A stretch of DNA of 64,000 nucleotides from an uncultured Roseovarius sp. (GTDB taxonomy: Bacteria > Pseudomonadota > Alphaproteobacteria > Rhodobacterales > Rhodobacteraceae): contig CANMFU010000007.1 of assembly GCA_947497295.1 (NCBI GenBank), positions 1 to 64,000 of the forward strand, given 5' to 3'. Positions 17,810-27,462 of the stretch are shown one piece after another. The translations under genes and the position numbers were made by a program. Position 1 is the stretch's first letter; the number at the start of each line of letters is the position of its first letter. The notes under the pieces are model-generated. The model worked only from the letters and a program-made list of their open reading frames with translations, ran no database searches and had not been told where the DNA came from.

Positions 17810-18205
17810 CCCGTGCGCCAGCTTGCACAACCTGACGCATTTCAGCATGGTCCGTCAACGATAATTTAAGTCAATATTCATCTGATTGGCGTTGACCTTT
17901 TTCAGATCGTCCGGAGCATACGGCCCCACCCGATTCACCCACAGCATATCCACAGGGCAACTGAACAGTGTGCCGGTTTCCATTTTCGCTGATTTTCAGC
18001 AGGTTTATGCGGGCCCAGCCGGGACAAGGGTATCGCTTTATCCACCGCCGCAAAACAGCGATCCCCGTTCGGCTGGTGCAAAATATTATTTTTCGGAATG
18101 AATTGGCGAGGATGCAATCCCGCCACAGGCAAGCGATATCCCGCACACCTCAAAGGGGCCGCAAGCCGCAGTGCCGTTTTGGACAATTATATTACTGGGA
18201 AAGAA
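17810..18205. other. long upstream region of nrdJ with DnaA-box-like sites
   Basis: No gene is supported here. ATATCCACA (17946-17954) and TTATCCACC (18038-18046) each match the DnaA box TTATCCACA at 8 of 9 positions, and TCACCCACA (17935-17943) at 7 of 9. They could link nrdJ expression to replication, as DnaA does for E. coli nrdAB. No AT-rich unwinding region or repeat array suggests a replication origin. Confidence 0.35.
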
Positions 18206-18282
18206 TGGTCGGGGCGGCGAGATTCGAACTCACGACCCCCTGTACCCAAAACAGGTGCGCTACCAGACTGCGCCACGCCCCG
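18206..18282 (-). tRNA. tRNA-Pro (anticodon TGG)
   Basis: A full cloverleaf can be folded on the minus strand. The acceptor stem is CGGGGCG/CGCCCCG, the D arm is GCGCAGTCTGGTAGCGC, the anticodon stem CCTGT/ACAGG has loop TTTGGGT (anticodon TGG), and the T arm has loop TTCGAAT. The 3' CCA is encoded (18206-18208). It reads CCN proline codons and lies upstream of nrdJ on the same strand. Confidence 0.97.
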
Positions 18283-18378
18283 AACCATGGCGACCCAATA
18301 GCCATATTTGCCGGCGAAGAAAAGCACAAATACTGCCGCGTGGCCTGCACCATCGGCTTAAATCAGGTGCTGGTCGGC

Positions 18379-18849
18379 TCAGCAGCCCCAAGCGGCCCGG
18401 TCTGGCGCAAAGGACGGGTGACGCAGCTGCGTGCCGGGGGCGATTCCCATACGCTGGGCCAGACCGCCATTGATCTCAAGCACGGCCTTGATGTCAGTGC
18501 CGCCCATGATCGGGGTCAGATCGCCGGGCACCGCATTGGAATGGACCCGCACAACCGTGCCGGTCGCATCCAGAAAAATCATATCCAAGGGAATCAGTGT
18601 ATCTTTCATCCAGAACCCGACTGTCCGCGCCTCGGGATAGACAAACAGCATCCCCGCACTTTGTGGCATGGATTCGCGGTGCATCAGGCCCTGCGCACGC
18701 TCGGCCTCGTCATCCGCCAGCTCGATGGTGAACCGCGCCTGCCCCCAGTCGCCGCGCAGATGCACCTGATCGTCCTGGCAGGCAGTCTCGGCCGACGCGG
18801 AAACGGCCATGCATAGGCTGAACGCAAAAGCGGCTATCGCATGTCTCAT
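18379..18849 (-). CDS. exported DUF192 protein
   Basis: This 156-residue protein has a signal peptide ([20 protein letters not shown]) and a DUF192 domain: [49 protein letters not shown]. Members are small periplasmic or lipid-anchored beta-proteins of unknown biochemical function, widespread in alphaproteobacteria. Its ATG overlaps the stop of the double cold-shock gene (ATGA), so the two form one translation unit. Confidence 0.88.
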   Translation of the reverse strand: MRHAIAAFAFSLCMAVSASAETACQDDQVHLRGDWGQARFTIELADDEAERAQGLMHRESMPQSAGMLFVYPEARTVGFWMKDTLIPLDMIFLDATGTVVRVHSNAVPGDLTPIMGGTDIKAVLEINGGLAQRMGIAPGTQLRHPSFAPDRAAWGC

Positions 18850-19352
18850 TTTATCGCCGTCTCCCAGCCATTCACTTCGGTCGCCATACGTCCCCGCTTG
18901 CCCTCGATCGCACGAATCGCCACCGCCTCGCCGGGTTGCAGATCCGCCAGACCGGACCGGCGCAGGACTTCGATATGAACAAACACATCGCCTGCCTCGC
19001 CAAAGGTGTTGGCGAAACCGAATCCCTTGATCTTGTCAAACCATTTGATACGCGCTGGCAACAGGGGCGCGCTGCGCAGCAGTTCGGGGTCTACGTCCTG
19101 GAAATCGGCCAGACCTGGCAGATCGACAAATTGAGGCGGCATGATACTGTGGACAGCCGTGGCCTGGACGCCCCGTTCGGTCTGCTGCACTTCCAGCTCG
19201 ATAATGGCGTCATCCGCGACCGAGCTTTGACCGAAATTGCGCAAGACATTGGCGTGCAGGAGAATATCGTCTCCGCCCTCATCGGACACCACAAAGCCGA
19301 ACCCTTTGACGGGATCGAACCATTTGACGCGTCCGTGGACCCTTCCGTGCAT
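18846..19352 (-). CDS. double cold-shock-domain protein
   Basis: This 168-residue protein has two cold-shock (CSD) domains. The first, about 1-70, has [20 protein letters not shown] and DILLHANVL; the second, about 100-165, has [20 protein letters not shown] and [13 protein letters not shown]. Each keeps the RNP1 (KGFGF) and RNP2 (VFVH / ILLH) motifs that bind single-stranded RNA or DNA. Two-domain forms are typical of alphaproteobacteria and act as RNA chaperones or transcription modulators. It overlaps the DUF192 gene downstream by 4 bases. Confidence 0.92.
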   Translation of the reverse strand: MHGRVHGRVKWFDPVKGFGFVVSDEGGDDILLHANVLRNFGQSSVADDAIIELEVQQTERGVQATAVHSIMPPQFVDLPGLADFQDVDPELLRSAPLLPARIKWFDKIKGFGFANTFGEAGDVFVHIEVLRRSGLADLQPGEAVAIRAIEGKRGRMATEVNGWETAIK

Positions 19353-19526
19353 TGCGCCCCAATATCAATTTCTTGCTAATAAATTATCCCTGCAATATAT
19401 ACCTATGCGCCGCCGACGTCCATCATTGAGACGCATACTTTGCTTAATAGGTCCCATAAACGCACGGGGCGGCGTCCAAGGAATGGCACCTTATCACAAT
19501 GGCAGCGGTGACGGCGCGGGTTCGTC

Positions 19527-20132
19527 TCAGGGATTCAGGCGCGTAACGCCCCACGGGTCCAGAGGCCCTTTGCGGCGCCAGACAAAACGGTCATGCAGAC
19601 GAAAATCACCATCCGCCCAGAATTCGATCTCGACCGGGATGATCTTGAAGCCGCCCCAGAATGGCGGGCGCGGCGGATTCAGGCCGTGGCGGGCCGACAC
19701 TTTGGCGACCTCTGCCATCAGCGCGCCGCGGCTGCTGAGAGGGCGTGATTGTTTCGACGCCCAGGCGCCCAGCCTGCTTTTGAGCGAGCGCGAGGCATAA
19801 TAAGCGTCCGCCTCAGGCCCATCCTGGCGCTCGACCGGGCCACGCACGCGAATCTGGCGGCGCAGGCTTTTCCAGTGCATCACAAATCCCGCCTTGCCGC
19901 TGGCAGCCAGTTCCTGCCCCTTGGTGCCCTCATAATTGGTATAAAAGACAAAGCCGTCATCGGCAATTTCCTTGAGCAGAACCATCCGCATATTCGGCAG
20001 ACCATCCGGGTCGACCGTCGCGAGCGCTATGGCGTTGGGATCGTTCGGCTCGCTGATCTCAGCCTCGGCCAGCCAGTCGCGCGCGATGTCAAAGGGATTG
20101 TCCCCGGCGAATTTTCCGGTCCTGTCACTCAT
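19527..20132 (-). CDS. pdxH: pyridoxamine/pyridoxine 5'-phosphate oxidase
   Basis: This 201-residue FMN enzyme oxidises pyridoxine or pyridoxamine 5'-phosphate to pyridoxal 5'-phosphate, the last step of vitamin B6 synthesis and salvage. The split-barrel FMN site is visible ([40 protein letters not shown]), as are the dimer-domain signature ([20 protein letters not shown]) and the normal end in RLNP. The length is typical. It is divergent from fabI, 162 bases away. Confidence 0.96.
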   Translation of the reverse strand: MSDRTGKFAGDNPFDIARDWLAEAEISEPNDPNAIALATVDPDGLPNMRMVLLKEIADDGFVFYTNYEGTKGQELAASGKAGFVMHWKSLRRQIRVRGPVERQDGPEADAYYASRSLKSRLGAWASKQSRPLSSRGALMAEVAKVSARHGLNPPRPPFWGGFKIIPVEIEFWADGDFRLHDRFVWRRKGPLDPWGVTRLNP

Positions 20133-20294
20133 GTCTTTCTGCCTTTCATTACGGGGCGGGCCGCGCCGCGCATAATGTGGCCCGGTCCTGACCTATGTGC
20201 AACGCCGCATCGCGCCAGTGAAGCCAACCCTTGATGCACTCCTGCCAATCGCATAAAGGTCACTGATACACTGAATTTGCGTCGGGAAATGGAC

Positions 20295-21101
20295 ATGTCA
20301 AATAACTTGATGGCGGGCAAGCGCGGGCTGATCATGGGCCTTGCCAATGACAAATCCATTGCCTGGGGGATCGCGCAGGCCTGCGCCGATGCGGGGGCCG
20401 ATCTGGCCTTTACCTATATGGGCGACGCGTTCAAGAAACGGGTCGAGCCGCTGGCAAAATCGCTGGGCTCGGACGTGATGATTGACTGCAACGTGTCCGA
20501 CCCCGCCTCGATCGACGCCGCCTTTGCCGAGGTCGAGCGCGTCTGGGGCAAGATTGATTTTCTGGTCCACGCCATCGGGTTTTCCGACAAGAACGAATTG
20601 CGCGGGCGCTATATCGACACCAGCCGCGACAATTTCCTGAACACGATGGATGTCAGCTGCTACAGTTTCACCGCCGTGGCCAAGCGGGCAGAAGCGCTTA
20701 TGGGCGAAGGCGGCTCCATGCTGACCCTCACCTATTACGGGGCCGAGCAGGTGATGCCGCATTATAACGTCATGGGCATCGCCAAGGCGGCGCTGGAGGC
20801 GTCTGTCAAATATCTGGCCGAGGATCTGGGTAAGGACGGCATCCGCGTCAACGCCATTTCCGCCGGCCCGATCAAGACGCTGGCCGCCAGCGGTATTGGC
20901 GATTTCCGCTATATCCTGAAATGGAACGAGCTGAATTCGCCCCTGCGCCGCAACGTCACCATCGACGACGTGGGCAAGGCCGCGCTGTTTCTGCTCAGTG
21001 ATCTGGGCAGCGGCACCACCGGCGAGAACCTGCATGTCGATGCAGGCTATCACGTGGTCGGAATGAAGGCGGTAGACGCGCCTGATATCGACGCCACCTG
21101 A
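20295..21101 (+). CDS. fabI: enoyl-[acyl-carrier-protein] reductase (NADH)
   Basis: This 268-residue short-chain dehydrogenase catalyses the last reduction of each fatty-acid elongation cycle. It has the FabI-type cofactor loop (GLIMGLANDKSIAWGIA) and the catalytic Tyr-x6-Lys (YNVMGIAK) preceded by TLTYYGAEQVMPH, the form typical of triclosan-target enzymes. A proline-serine loop (AISAGPIKTLAASGI) closes the active site. MSNNLMAGKRGL is the usual family start; two in-frame ATGs lie just upstream (20277, 20289). A LysE-type gene follows after 8 bases. Confidence 0.95.
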   Translation: MSNNLMAGKRGLIMGLANDKSIAWGIAQACADAGADLAFTYMGDAFKKRVEPLAKSLGSDVMIDCNVSDPASIDAAFAEVERVWGKIDFLVHAIGFSDKNELRGRYIDTSRDNFLNTMDVSCYSFTAVAKRAEALMGEGGSMLTLTYYGAEQVMPHYNVMGIAKAALEASVKYLAEDLGKDGIRVNAISAGPIKTLAASGIGDFRYILKWNELNSPLRRNVTIDDVGKAALFLLSDLGSGTTGENLHVDAGYHVVGMKAVDAPDIDAT

Positions 21102-21109
21102 GGCACACC

Positions 21110-21706
21110 ATGGACGCGGCCACGCTCCTGCTTTTCAACGCGGCCATCCTTGGCGCTCTTGCCAGCCCCGGACCTGCGTTCATCGCGATGATCCGCTCGT
21201 CCTTCATCGGCGGGCGGCGCGCGGGGTTCATGACCGGCCTTGGCCTGTCGCTGGCGGCCATCGCATGGTCGGCTGTGGCGATGCTGGGCCTCAGCGCCAT
21301 CTTTGCCGCCGTGCCTGCCGCTTATACCGCGCTCAAACTGGTTGGCGCCGCCTATCTGATCTGGCTGGCGATCGGCCTCTGGCGCGGAGCGAATGATCCG
21401 GTGGACACCGCCCTGCCCGGCATTGCGCAGGGCTTCCGCCTGGGCCTGATCACCAATCTGGCCAATCCCAAGCTGGTGTTTTTCATCGGCTCGATTTTCT
21501 CGACCATCCTGCCCGCCAATCTGGACTGGACGATTCAGGCATTGATCCTGACCAACCATTTGGCGCTGGAGCTGGCATGGTACGCCATGGCCACCATGAT
21601 CCTGACCACCGCGCCGATGCGCGCAGGTTATATCCGCCTGAAATCGAAATTCGACCGGGGCGCCGCGATCCTCTTGGGCGCCATGGCCACCCGCATCGCC
21701 ATCTGA
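21110..21706 (+). CDS. LysE/RhtB-family exporter
   Basis: This 198-residue inner-membrane protein has about six hydrophobic segments and the family start GALASPGPAFIAMIRSSF. It also has GLGLSLAAIAWSAVAMLGLS, ALKLVGAAYLIWLAIGLWRG and FRLGLITNLANPKLVFFIGS. Members export amino acids or related small molecules; the substrate is unknown. It starts 8 bases after fabI and is probably co-transcribed with it and with the next gene. Confidence 0.9.
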   Translation: MDAATLLLFNAAILGALASPGPAFIAMIRSSFIGGRRAGFMTGLGLSLAAIAWSAVAMLGLSAIFAAVPAAYTALKLVGAAYLIWLAIGLWRGANDPVDTALPGIAQGFRLGLITNLANPKLVFFIGSIFSTILPANLDWTIQALILTNHLALELAWYAMATMILTTAPMRAGYIRLKSKFDRGAAILLGAMATRIAI

Positions 21707-21721
21707 TCCTTAGGAGCACCC

Positions 21722-22222
21722 ATGCAAGAGCCGCTGCCGCACGAAAAAGGCTTTCACGTCAGCTGGGACCAGCTGCACCGCGATGCGCGTGCACTGGCCT
21801 GGCGGCTGGACGGTAAAGGCCCGGATGACGGCGCATGGCGCGCCGTTGTCGCCATCACCCGGGGCGGCATGGCCCCCGCAATGATCGTCGCACGCGAGCT
21901 GGATATCCGCACGGTGGATACGATCAGCGTCAAAAGCTATGACCATCAGGTGCAAGGCGCCGCGCATATCCTGAAATCGCCCGATATGACCGTGATCGGG
22001 GACGGCACCGGCATTCTGGTGATCGACGATCTGGTCGATACCGGCCGCACGCTGGACATTGTGCGCGCACACATGCCACGCGCGCATATCGCCACGATCT
22101 ATGCCAAACCCATGGCCAAGGACCGCGTCGACAGCTTTGTCACCGAGGTCAGTCAGGATACCTGGATCTTTTTCCCTTGGGATCTGGCCCTGCAATATGT
22201 TCAGCCTTACCGAGGCAAATGA
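21722..22222 (+). CDS. gpt: xanthine(-guanine) phosphoribosyltransferase
   Basis: This 166-residue type I phosphoribosyltransferase salvages xanthine and guanine with PRPP to give nucleotides. It has the hood entry ([20 protein letters not shown]), the PRPP-binding loop [17 protein letters not shown], and the base-binding region ending in [13 protein letters not shown], as in E. coli Gpt. An AGGAG-type site precedes the ATG. It sits in a run of closely spaced plus-strand genes. Confidence 0.92.
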   Translation: MQEPLPHEKGFHVSWDQLHRDARALAWRLDGKGPDDGAWRAVVAITRGGMAPAMIVARELDIRTVDTISVKSYDHQVQGAAHILKSPDMTVIGDGTGILVIDDLVDTGRTLDIVRAHMPRAHIATIYAKPMAKDRVDSFVTEVSQDTWIFFPWDLALQYVQPYRGK

Positions 22223-22233
22223 CGGAGATATTC

Positions 22234-23439
22234 ATGGCACGCACATCCCACAGCTTTGCCCCGCCCGTCATGGCCGCCCGCCGCTGGCTGGACGGTGTGC
22301 AGTTCACCGCAGACCGCCCGCTGCTGAACCTCAGTCAGGCCGCCCCTGTCGGCGCCCCGCCCGAAGGCCTGCGCGCCGCCATCGCCGATGCAGCAATGAA
22401 CGAAACCGAGGCGCATCTATATGGCGCCGTTCTGGGCCGCGACGATCTGCGCGCCGAAGTGGCTGCGCAGTGGAGCGCTGCCTATGGCGGCCAGATCGGC
22501 GCCGAAAACGTTGCCATAACATCAGGCTGCAATCAGGCGTTCTGCGCCGCGCTGGCGACGCTCTGCGATGAGGGCGACGAGGTGATCTTGCCCACGCCGT
22601 GGTATTTCAACCACAAAATGTGGTGCGATATGAACGGCATCCGAACCGTCCCCCTGCCCGCCGGCGCGGGTTTGCTGCCCGACCCCGAACAGGCCGCATC
22701 CCTGATCACCCCCCGAACCCGCGCCATCGTGCTGGTCACGCCCAACAATCCCGGCGGCGTGGAATACCCCAGCGATCTGGTGCGCGCCTTCTTTGATCTG
22801 GCACGCACGCGCGGCATCGCCCTGATCGTCGACGAGACCTACCGCGATTTCGACGCCAGATCAGGTGCGCCGCATGATCTGTTCACCGACCCTGACTGGT
22901 CGGACACCCTGATCCAGCTTTATTCCTTTTCCAAGGCCTACCGCCTGACCGGCCACCGTGTCGGCGCTATGCTCACGTCGCCTGCCCGGCTGGCCGAGGC
23001 CGAAAAATTCCTCGACTGCGTGGCGATCTGCCCGAACCAACTGGGTCAGATCGGGGCGCTTTGGGGGATGCAGAACCTGTCGCAATGGCTGGCGGGCGAG
23101 CGAGCCGAGATCCTAGACCGCCGCGCCGCGATTACGGACAATATGCCCCGCCTTGCCGCTCAGGGCTGGGAATTAAAGGGGGCTGGCGCGTATTTCGCCT
23201 ATATCTCGCACCCCTTCGCGGATGCATCAAACGTGCTGGCGCCACGGTTGGTGCAGGATGCCGGCGTTTTGCTGCTGCCCGGCACGATGTTCACACCCGG
23301 GGGGGACGCTTCCGGCGCGCGGCATTTCCGCGTCGCCTTTGCCAATGTGGACCGCGCCGGGATCGCCAGCCTTATGGACAGGCTGGCGGCGCTGGAGGGG
23401 CCGGGCTGGCCCCTTGCCCCCAAAGCGACGAGCGCATAA
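22234..23439 (+). CDS. class I/II PLP-dependent aminotransferase
   Basis: This 401-residue fold-type I aminotransferase has NVAITSGCNQAFCAALATL near the cofactor phosphate, VTPNNPGGVEYPSDL, DETYRDFDA and the Schiff-base lysine in LYSFSKAYRLTGHRVGA. It transfers amino groups between amino and keto acids; the substrate is not clear from sequence, and aspartate/aromatic-type families are nearest by eye. ATG 22234 has GGAG 8 bases ahead; an in-frame ATG at 22177 lies inside gpt. Confidence 0.88.
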   Translation: MARTSHSFAPPVMAARRWLDGVQFTADRPLLNLSQAAPVGAPPEGLRAAIADAAMNETEAHLYGAVLGRDDLRAEVAAQWSAAYGGQIGAENVAITSGCNQAFCAALATLCDEGDEVILPTPWYFNHKMWCDMNGIRTVPLPAGAGLLPDPEQAASLITPRTRAIVLVTPNNPGGVEYPSDLVRAFFDLARTRGIALIVDETYRDFDARSGAPHDLFTDPDWSDTLIQLYSFSKAYRLTGHRVGAMLTSPARLAEAEKFLDCVAICPNQLGQIGALWGMQNLSQWLAGERAEILDRRAAITDNMPRLAAQGWELKGAGAYFAYISHPFADASNVLAPRLVQDAGVLLLPGTMFTPGGDASGARHFRVAFANVDRAGIASLMDRLAALEGPGWPLAPKATSA

Positions 23440-23483
23440 ACACAGCCAAAGCCAATTTTCCTTAATTCCGAGGGCGCCAAAAC

Positions 23484-25337
23484 ATGCGATCCAGCAGTAT
23501 TTCCAAATCCGCCATGTGGATCCTGATGGGCCTTCTGGTCCTCGGGCTCGCTGGGTTCAGCGTCACCAATTTCAGCGGTGGTATCACCCGGATCGGCACG
23601 GTCGGAGACACCGAAATCACGACCAGCGCCTACGCCCGCGCCCTGCGCGCCGAGGTCGACGCCGCCACCGCAGAGGTCGGCGCGCCCGTCAGCTTTGCCC
23701 AGGCCGAAGCGCAGGGTCTGCCCCGGAACGTGCTGTCGCGCCTTGTCGCGCAGGCCGCGCTGGAAGACGAAGCCGCGCGCATGGGCATTTCCGTGGGCGA
23801 TGCAACATTGCTGCAGCAGATCACCGAAATCCCCGGCTTTCAGGGGCTTGACGGCAATTTCGACCGGGACGGATACCGCTACGCGCTGGAGCGTGCCGGA
23901 TTTAGCGAGGCCGAGTTCGAAGAGAATGTACGCGTAGAGACCGCCAGCACGCTGGTGCAGGGCGCGATCATTTCCGGCGTCAGCACGCCAGAGGCGTATA
24001 CCAATACCTTGCTGACCTACATCGCCGAAGAACGCGACGTGACCTACGCCATCCTTGGCCGCGCCGACCTGACCACCGGCCTGCCCGTCCCCACGGACGC
24101 CGATCTTGAGGCGTATTATCAGGCCAACCTGCCCAGCTTCACCACCCCCGAGGTCAAGCGGATCACCTATGCGTGGATGACGCCCGAAATGATCATTGAC
24201 GACGTCGAAGTGCCGCAAGACGCGCTGCGCGACGCGTATGATAGCCGCATCACTGAATTCCAGCAGCCAGAACGCCGCCTTGTCGAACGTCTGGTCTTCG
24301 CCGATGCCGAAGCCGCAGACACCGCGCGCGCGCAAATCGACAGCCGCGAGTCAAGCTTTGACGATCTGGTCGCAGCGCGGGGGCTAAGCCTTCAGGATGT
24401 CGATCTGGGCGATGTCGAACGCGATGATCTGGACGCGGCGGGCGATGCCGTGTTCGGCGCCGATGCCGGCGATGTCGTCGGCCCGCTGGACAGCAACCTG
24501 GGCTCGGCGCTGTTTCGCGTGAATGCGGTGCTTCAGGCGCAAAACACCAGCTTTGAAGAGGCCGAGCCGCAGCTGCGCGACGAACTGGCAGGCGACCGGG
24601 CCGCTCGCGTCGTCGATGCGGAGCGGGACACGATCGACGATCTTCTGGCCGGCGGCGCAACTCTGGAAAACCTCCAGGATGAAACGCAGATGCAGGTCGG
24701 CGTCGTTGACTGGCACTCTGATTTGAAAGAGGGCATCGCCGCCTATGGCGATTTCCGCGATGCCGCAGCAGCAGTGCAGGACGGCGATTTTCCCGAGGTC
24801 AAAACCCTCGATGATGGTGGTATCTTTGCGCTGCGTCTGGATGAAGTCATCGAGCCTGCCGTTCAGCCGCTGGAGGACGTACAGCAACAGGTTGCCGCCG
24901 CATGGTCACGCGATGCCTTGATGGATGCACTGCGGGCGCAGGCTGCGCCAACGCTGGAGGCGATCGAGAATGGCGCCAGCTTTGAGGATCAGGGCCTGAC
25001 ACCGATGACAGGTGCCGGCCTTACTCGCCAAGGGTTTCAGCAAGGTACCCCTCCCGGCTTTATTCCCGCCGTTTTTGAATTGGCCGAAGGCGAGACGATG
25101 TCCATCCCGGGCCGCGAGAGCCTTGTCCTCGTGCGCCTTGACCGGATCAATTCACCAGAATCGGACCCCGATACGACAGATGGCGATTTGGCGCAGATCC
25201 GTCAGACCCTGCGCGGCTCGGCTGCCAATGACATCGCGCAGGATCTGTATCAGGCGCTGGCGGATGATATCCGCAGCCGCGCCGGGATCACGCTGGACCA
25301 GCAGGCGATCAACGCCGTGCATGCCAATTTCCAATAA
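23484..25337 (+). CDS. PpiD/SurA-like periplasmic peptidyl-prolyl isomerase
   Basis: This 617-residue membrane-anchored foldase has an N-terminal membrane helix (SAMWILMGLLVLGLAGFSV), a SurA-N-like chaperone domain at about 40-200, and a parvulin-type rotamase region at about 240-370 (RRLVERLVFADAEAADTARA, FDDLVAARGLSLQDVDLG). An acidic C-terminal chaperone part follows. It should face the periplasm and help fold envelope proteins. The parvulin domain is poorly conserved, as in many alphaproteobacterial PpiD proteins, so isomerase activity is uncertain. trpE follows after 12 bases, so the two are probably one transcript. Confidence 0.9.
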   Translation: MRSSSISKSAMWILMGLLVLGLAGFSVTNFSGGITRIGTVGDTEITTSAYARALRAEVDAATAEVGAPVSFAQAEAQGLPRNVLSRLVAQAALEDEAARMGISVGDATLLQQITEIPGFQGLDGNFDRDGYRYALERAGFSEAEFEENVRVETASTLVQGAIISGVSTPEAYTNTLLTYIAEERDVTYAILGRADLTTGLPVPTDADLEAYYQANLPSFTTPEVKRITYAWMTPEMIIDDVEVPQDALRDAYDSRITEFQQPERRLVERLVFADAEAADTARAQIDSRESSFDDLVAARGLSLQDVDLGDVERDDLDAAGDAVFGADAGDVVGPLDSNLGSALFRVNAVLQAQNTSFEEAEPQLRDELAGDRAARVVDAERDTIDDLLAGGATLENLQDETQMQVGVVDWHSDLKEGIAAYGDFRDAAAAVQDGDFPEVKTLDDGGIFALRLDEVIEPAVQPLEDVQQQVAAAWSRDALMDALRAQAAPTLEAIENGASFEDQGLTPMTGAGLTRQGFQQGTPPGFIPAVFELAEGETMSIPGRESLVLVRLDRINSPESDPDTTDGDLAQIRQTLRGSAANDIAQDLYQALADDIRSRAGITLDQQAINAVHANFQ

Positions 25338-25349
25338 GGGACGCGCGCC

Positions 25350-26861
25350 GTGGATCTGACACCATCCTTTGATGATTTTGCGGCCGGCCACGAGGCCGGG
25401 GCCAGCCAGATCGTCTATACCCGTCTTGCTGCCGATCTGGACACGCCGGTGTCGCTGATGCTGAAACTGACGGGTGCGGCCACCGATGCCTTCATGCTGG
25501 AATCAGTGACGGGCGGCGAGGTACGCGGGCGCTATTCGATCATCGGGATGAAGCCTGATCTGATTTGGCAGTGCCACGGCAGCACCAGCCGCATCAACCG
25601 CGCTGCGCGGTTCGATTCGGATGCATGGGAGCAGCAGGATGGCAATCCGCTGGACAATCTGCGTACCCTGATCGCTGAAAGCCGGATCGATCTGCCCGAA
25701 GATCTGCCGGCCGCCAGCGCGGGCCTGTTTGGCTATCTCGGCTATGACATGATCCGGCTGGTCGAACATCTGCCGAATGTGAATCCCGATCCGCTGGGAC
25801 TGCCGGATGCGCTGATGCTGCGCCCTTCGGTGATTGCGGTTCTCGACGGCGTCAAAGGCGAGGTGATCGTCGTCGCCCCCGCATGGGCCGGGTCCGGCCA
25901 GTCTGCCCGCGCCGCCTATGCGCAGGCCGCGGAGCGCGTTATGGACGCCGTGCGTGATCTGGAACGCGCCCTGCCCCAGGCCAGCCGCGGGCTGGGCAAG
26001 GCTGCGGATGAAGACGAGGTCACATCTAATTTCACGCGCGAGGGCTACAAGTCCGCCGTGGAAAAGGCCAAGGAATACATTCGCGCTGGCGACATTTTTC
26101 AGGTCGTGCCCAGCCAGCGATGGACGCAGCCCTTCCGCCAGCCGCCCTTCGCGCTCTACCGCAGCTTGCGCCGCACGAACCCGTCGCCCTTCATGTTCTA
26201 TTTCAATTTCGGCGGCTTTCAGGTGATCGGCGCCAGCCCGGAAATACTGGTGCGCGTCTTCGGCAAAGAGGTGACGATCCGCCCGATCGCCGGCACCCGC
26301 CCGCGCGGCGCCACCCCCGAGGAGGATCGCGCCAACGAGGCCGATCTGATGTCGGACGCCAAGGAGCTGGCCGAACATCTGATGCTGCTGGATCTGGGCC
26401 GCAACGATACCGGGCGCGTGTGCAAGGTCGGCACCGTACGCCCGACCGAAGAATTCATCGTCGAGCGTTACAGCCACGTCATGCATATCGTCAGCAATGT
26501 GGTGGGTGAGCTGGCCGAGGGGCAAGACGCGCTGAGCGCGCTTCTGGCCGGCTTGCCCGCCGGCACAGTTTCGGGCGCACCCAAGGTCCGCGCGATGGAG
26601 ATCATAGACGAGCTTGAGCCGGAAAAGCGCGGCGTCTACGGCGGCGGTGTCGGCTATTTCAGCGCCGGGGGCGATATGGATATCTGCATCGCGCTCCGCA
26701 CCGCCGTGGTCAAGGACGACCAGCTTTACATCCAGGCCGGCGGCGGCGTGGTCTATGACAGCGACCCTGAGGCGGAATATATGGAAACCGTCCACAAATC
26801 ACGCGCAATACGCCGCGCCGCAGCAGACGCCGCCCGGTTTGGCGGCGACGGAAACACCTGA
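25350..26861 (+). CDS. trpE: anthranilate synthase component I
   Basis: This 503-residue chorismate-using subunit makes anthranilate, the first committed step to tryptophan. It has the feedback-site region [19 protein letters not shown] (the LLES-type motif binds tryptophan), [42 protein letters not shown] and [18 protein letters not shown]. It starts with GTG after AAGGG. Its partner trpG lies over 2 kb downstream, separated by a pseudouridine synthase and a reverse-strand gene. No leader peptide or attenuator is seen, since it follows the PpiD gene directly. Confidence 0.96.
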   Translation: MDLTPSFDDFAAGHEAGASQIVYTRLAADLDTPVSLMLKLTGAATDAFMLESVTGGEVRGRYSIIGMKPDLIWQCHGSTSRINRAARFDSDAWEQQDGNPLDNLRTLIAESRIDLPEDLPAASAGLFGYLGYDMIRLVEHLPNVNPDPLGLPDALMLRPSVIAVLDGVKGEVIVVAPAWAGSGQSARAAYAQAAERVMDAVRDLERALPQASRGLGKAADEDEVTSNFTREGYKSAVEKAKEYIRAGDIFQVVPSQRWTQPFRQPPFALYRSLRRTNPSPFMFYFNFGGFQVIGASPEILVRVFGKEVTIRPIAGTRPRGATPEEDRANEADLMSDAKELAEHLMLLDLGRNDTGRVCKVGTVRPTEEFIVERYSHVMHIVSNVVGELAEGQDALSALLAGLPAGTVSGAPKVRAMEIIDELEPEKRGVYGGGVGYFSAGGDMDICIALRTAVVKDDQLYIQAGGGVVYDSDPEAEYMETVHKSRAIRRAAADAARFGGDGNT

Positions 26862-26869
26862 TGCGGGCC

Positions 26870-26914
26870 GAATTTTTGCGAAAATTCGTGTCCCAAATTC
26901 TCGCAAAAATTTGG
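26870..26914. repeat. nested AT-rich dyads between trpE and rluE
   Basis: GAATTTTTGCGAAAATTC (26870-26887) is a palindrome with 7-bp arms. CCAAATT/AATTTGG (26893-26914) is a second one. In addition AATTTTTGCGA (26871-26881) pairs perfectly with TCGCAAAAATT (26901-26911), so two alternative folds exist. The AT-rich block contrasts sharply with its high-GC surroundings and lies 11 bases before the rluE start. Confidence 0.7.
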
Positions 26915-26925
26915 CACGGTTCCAG

Positions 26926-27462
26926 ATGTCGCGCTTGATTCTGTTCAACAAACCACATGGCGTGCTGTCCCAGTTCAGCGACGAGGGCAGCGGCCGACCC
27001 ACCTTATCTGACTATATCAACGTCCCCGGCATGTATCCTGCCGGACGACTTGATCGCGATAGCGAGGGGCTGCTCCTGCTGACCGATGACGGCAAGCTTC
27101 AGGCGCGTATCGCCGATCCCAGATACAAAAAACCCAAGACATATCTTGTCCAGGTCGAGGGGGTGCCGGATGACGCCGCCATCGCGGCGCTGCAATCGGG
27201 CATCACATTAAAGGACGGTCTGACCTTGCCCGCACAAGCCTGCCGGATCGCGCCGCCGGATCTGTGGCCGCGTGTGCCGCCCATACGGTTTCGCAAATCC
27301 GTGCCTGACAGTTGGATCGAACTGACCATCACCGAGGGGCGCAACCGGCAGGTACGCCGCATGACCGCACATGTCGGTCATCCAACCTTGCGTCTGGTCC
27401 GCTGGCGCATCGGCGATTGGACAGTGGACGGCCTCGAGCTTGGTACCTGGCGCGAGGCTTAA
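26926..27462 (+). CDS. rluE: 23S rRNA pseudouridine synthase, RluE-like
   Basis: This 178-residue pseudouridine synthase is of the RsuA/RluE branch, without the N-terminal S4 domain. It has the catalytic motif [19 protein letters not shown] (Asp in RLDRDSEG), KTYLVQVEG, and [25 protein letters not shown]. The product should modify one uridine of 23S rRNA; the exact site (U2457 in E. coli RluE) is inferred from the subfamily. The ATG lies just past a nested dyad. Its stop overlaps the end of the convergent gene by two bases. Confidence 0.88.
   Translation: MSRLILFNKPHGVLSQFSDEGSGRPTLSDYINVPGMYPAGRLDRDSEGLLLLTDDGKLQARIADPRYKKPKTYLVQVEGVPDDAAIAALQSGITLKDGLTLPAQACRIAPPDLWPRVPPIRFRKSVPDSWIELTITEGRNRQVRRMTAHVGHPTLRLVRWRIGDWTVDGLELGTWREA

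Noticed and set aside
17700..18205. A replication origin, suggested by DnaA-like boxes
   Set aside because: There are only three imperfect boxes, with no AT-rich unwinding element, no dnaA, parAB or repABC genes and no repeat array.
25338..25349. A trp attenuator or leader peptide before trpE
   Set aside because: Only 12 bases separate trpE from the PpiD-like gene, leaving no room for a leader.
25503..26795. A 430-codon minus-strand frame opposite trpE
   Set aside because: trpE is certain and complete; this is a shadow.
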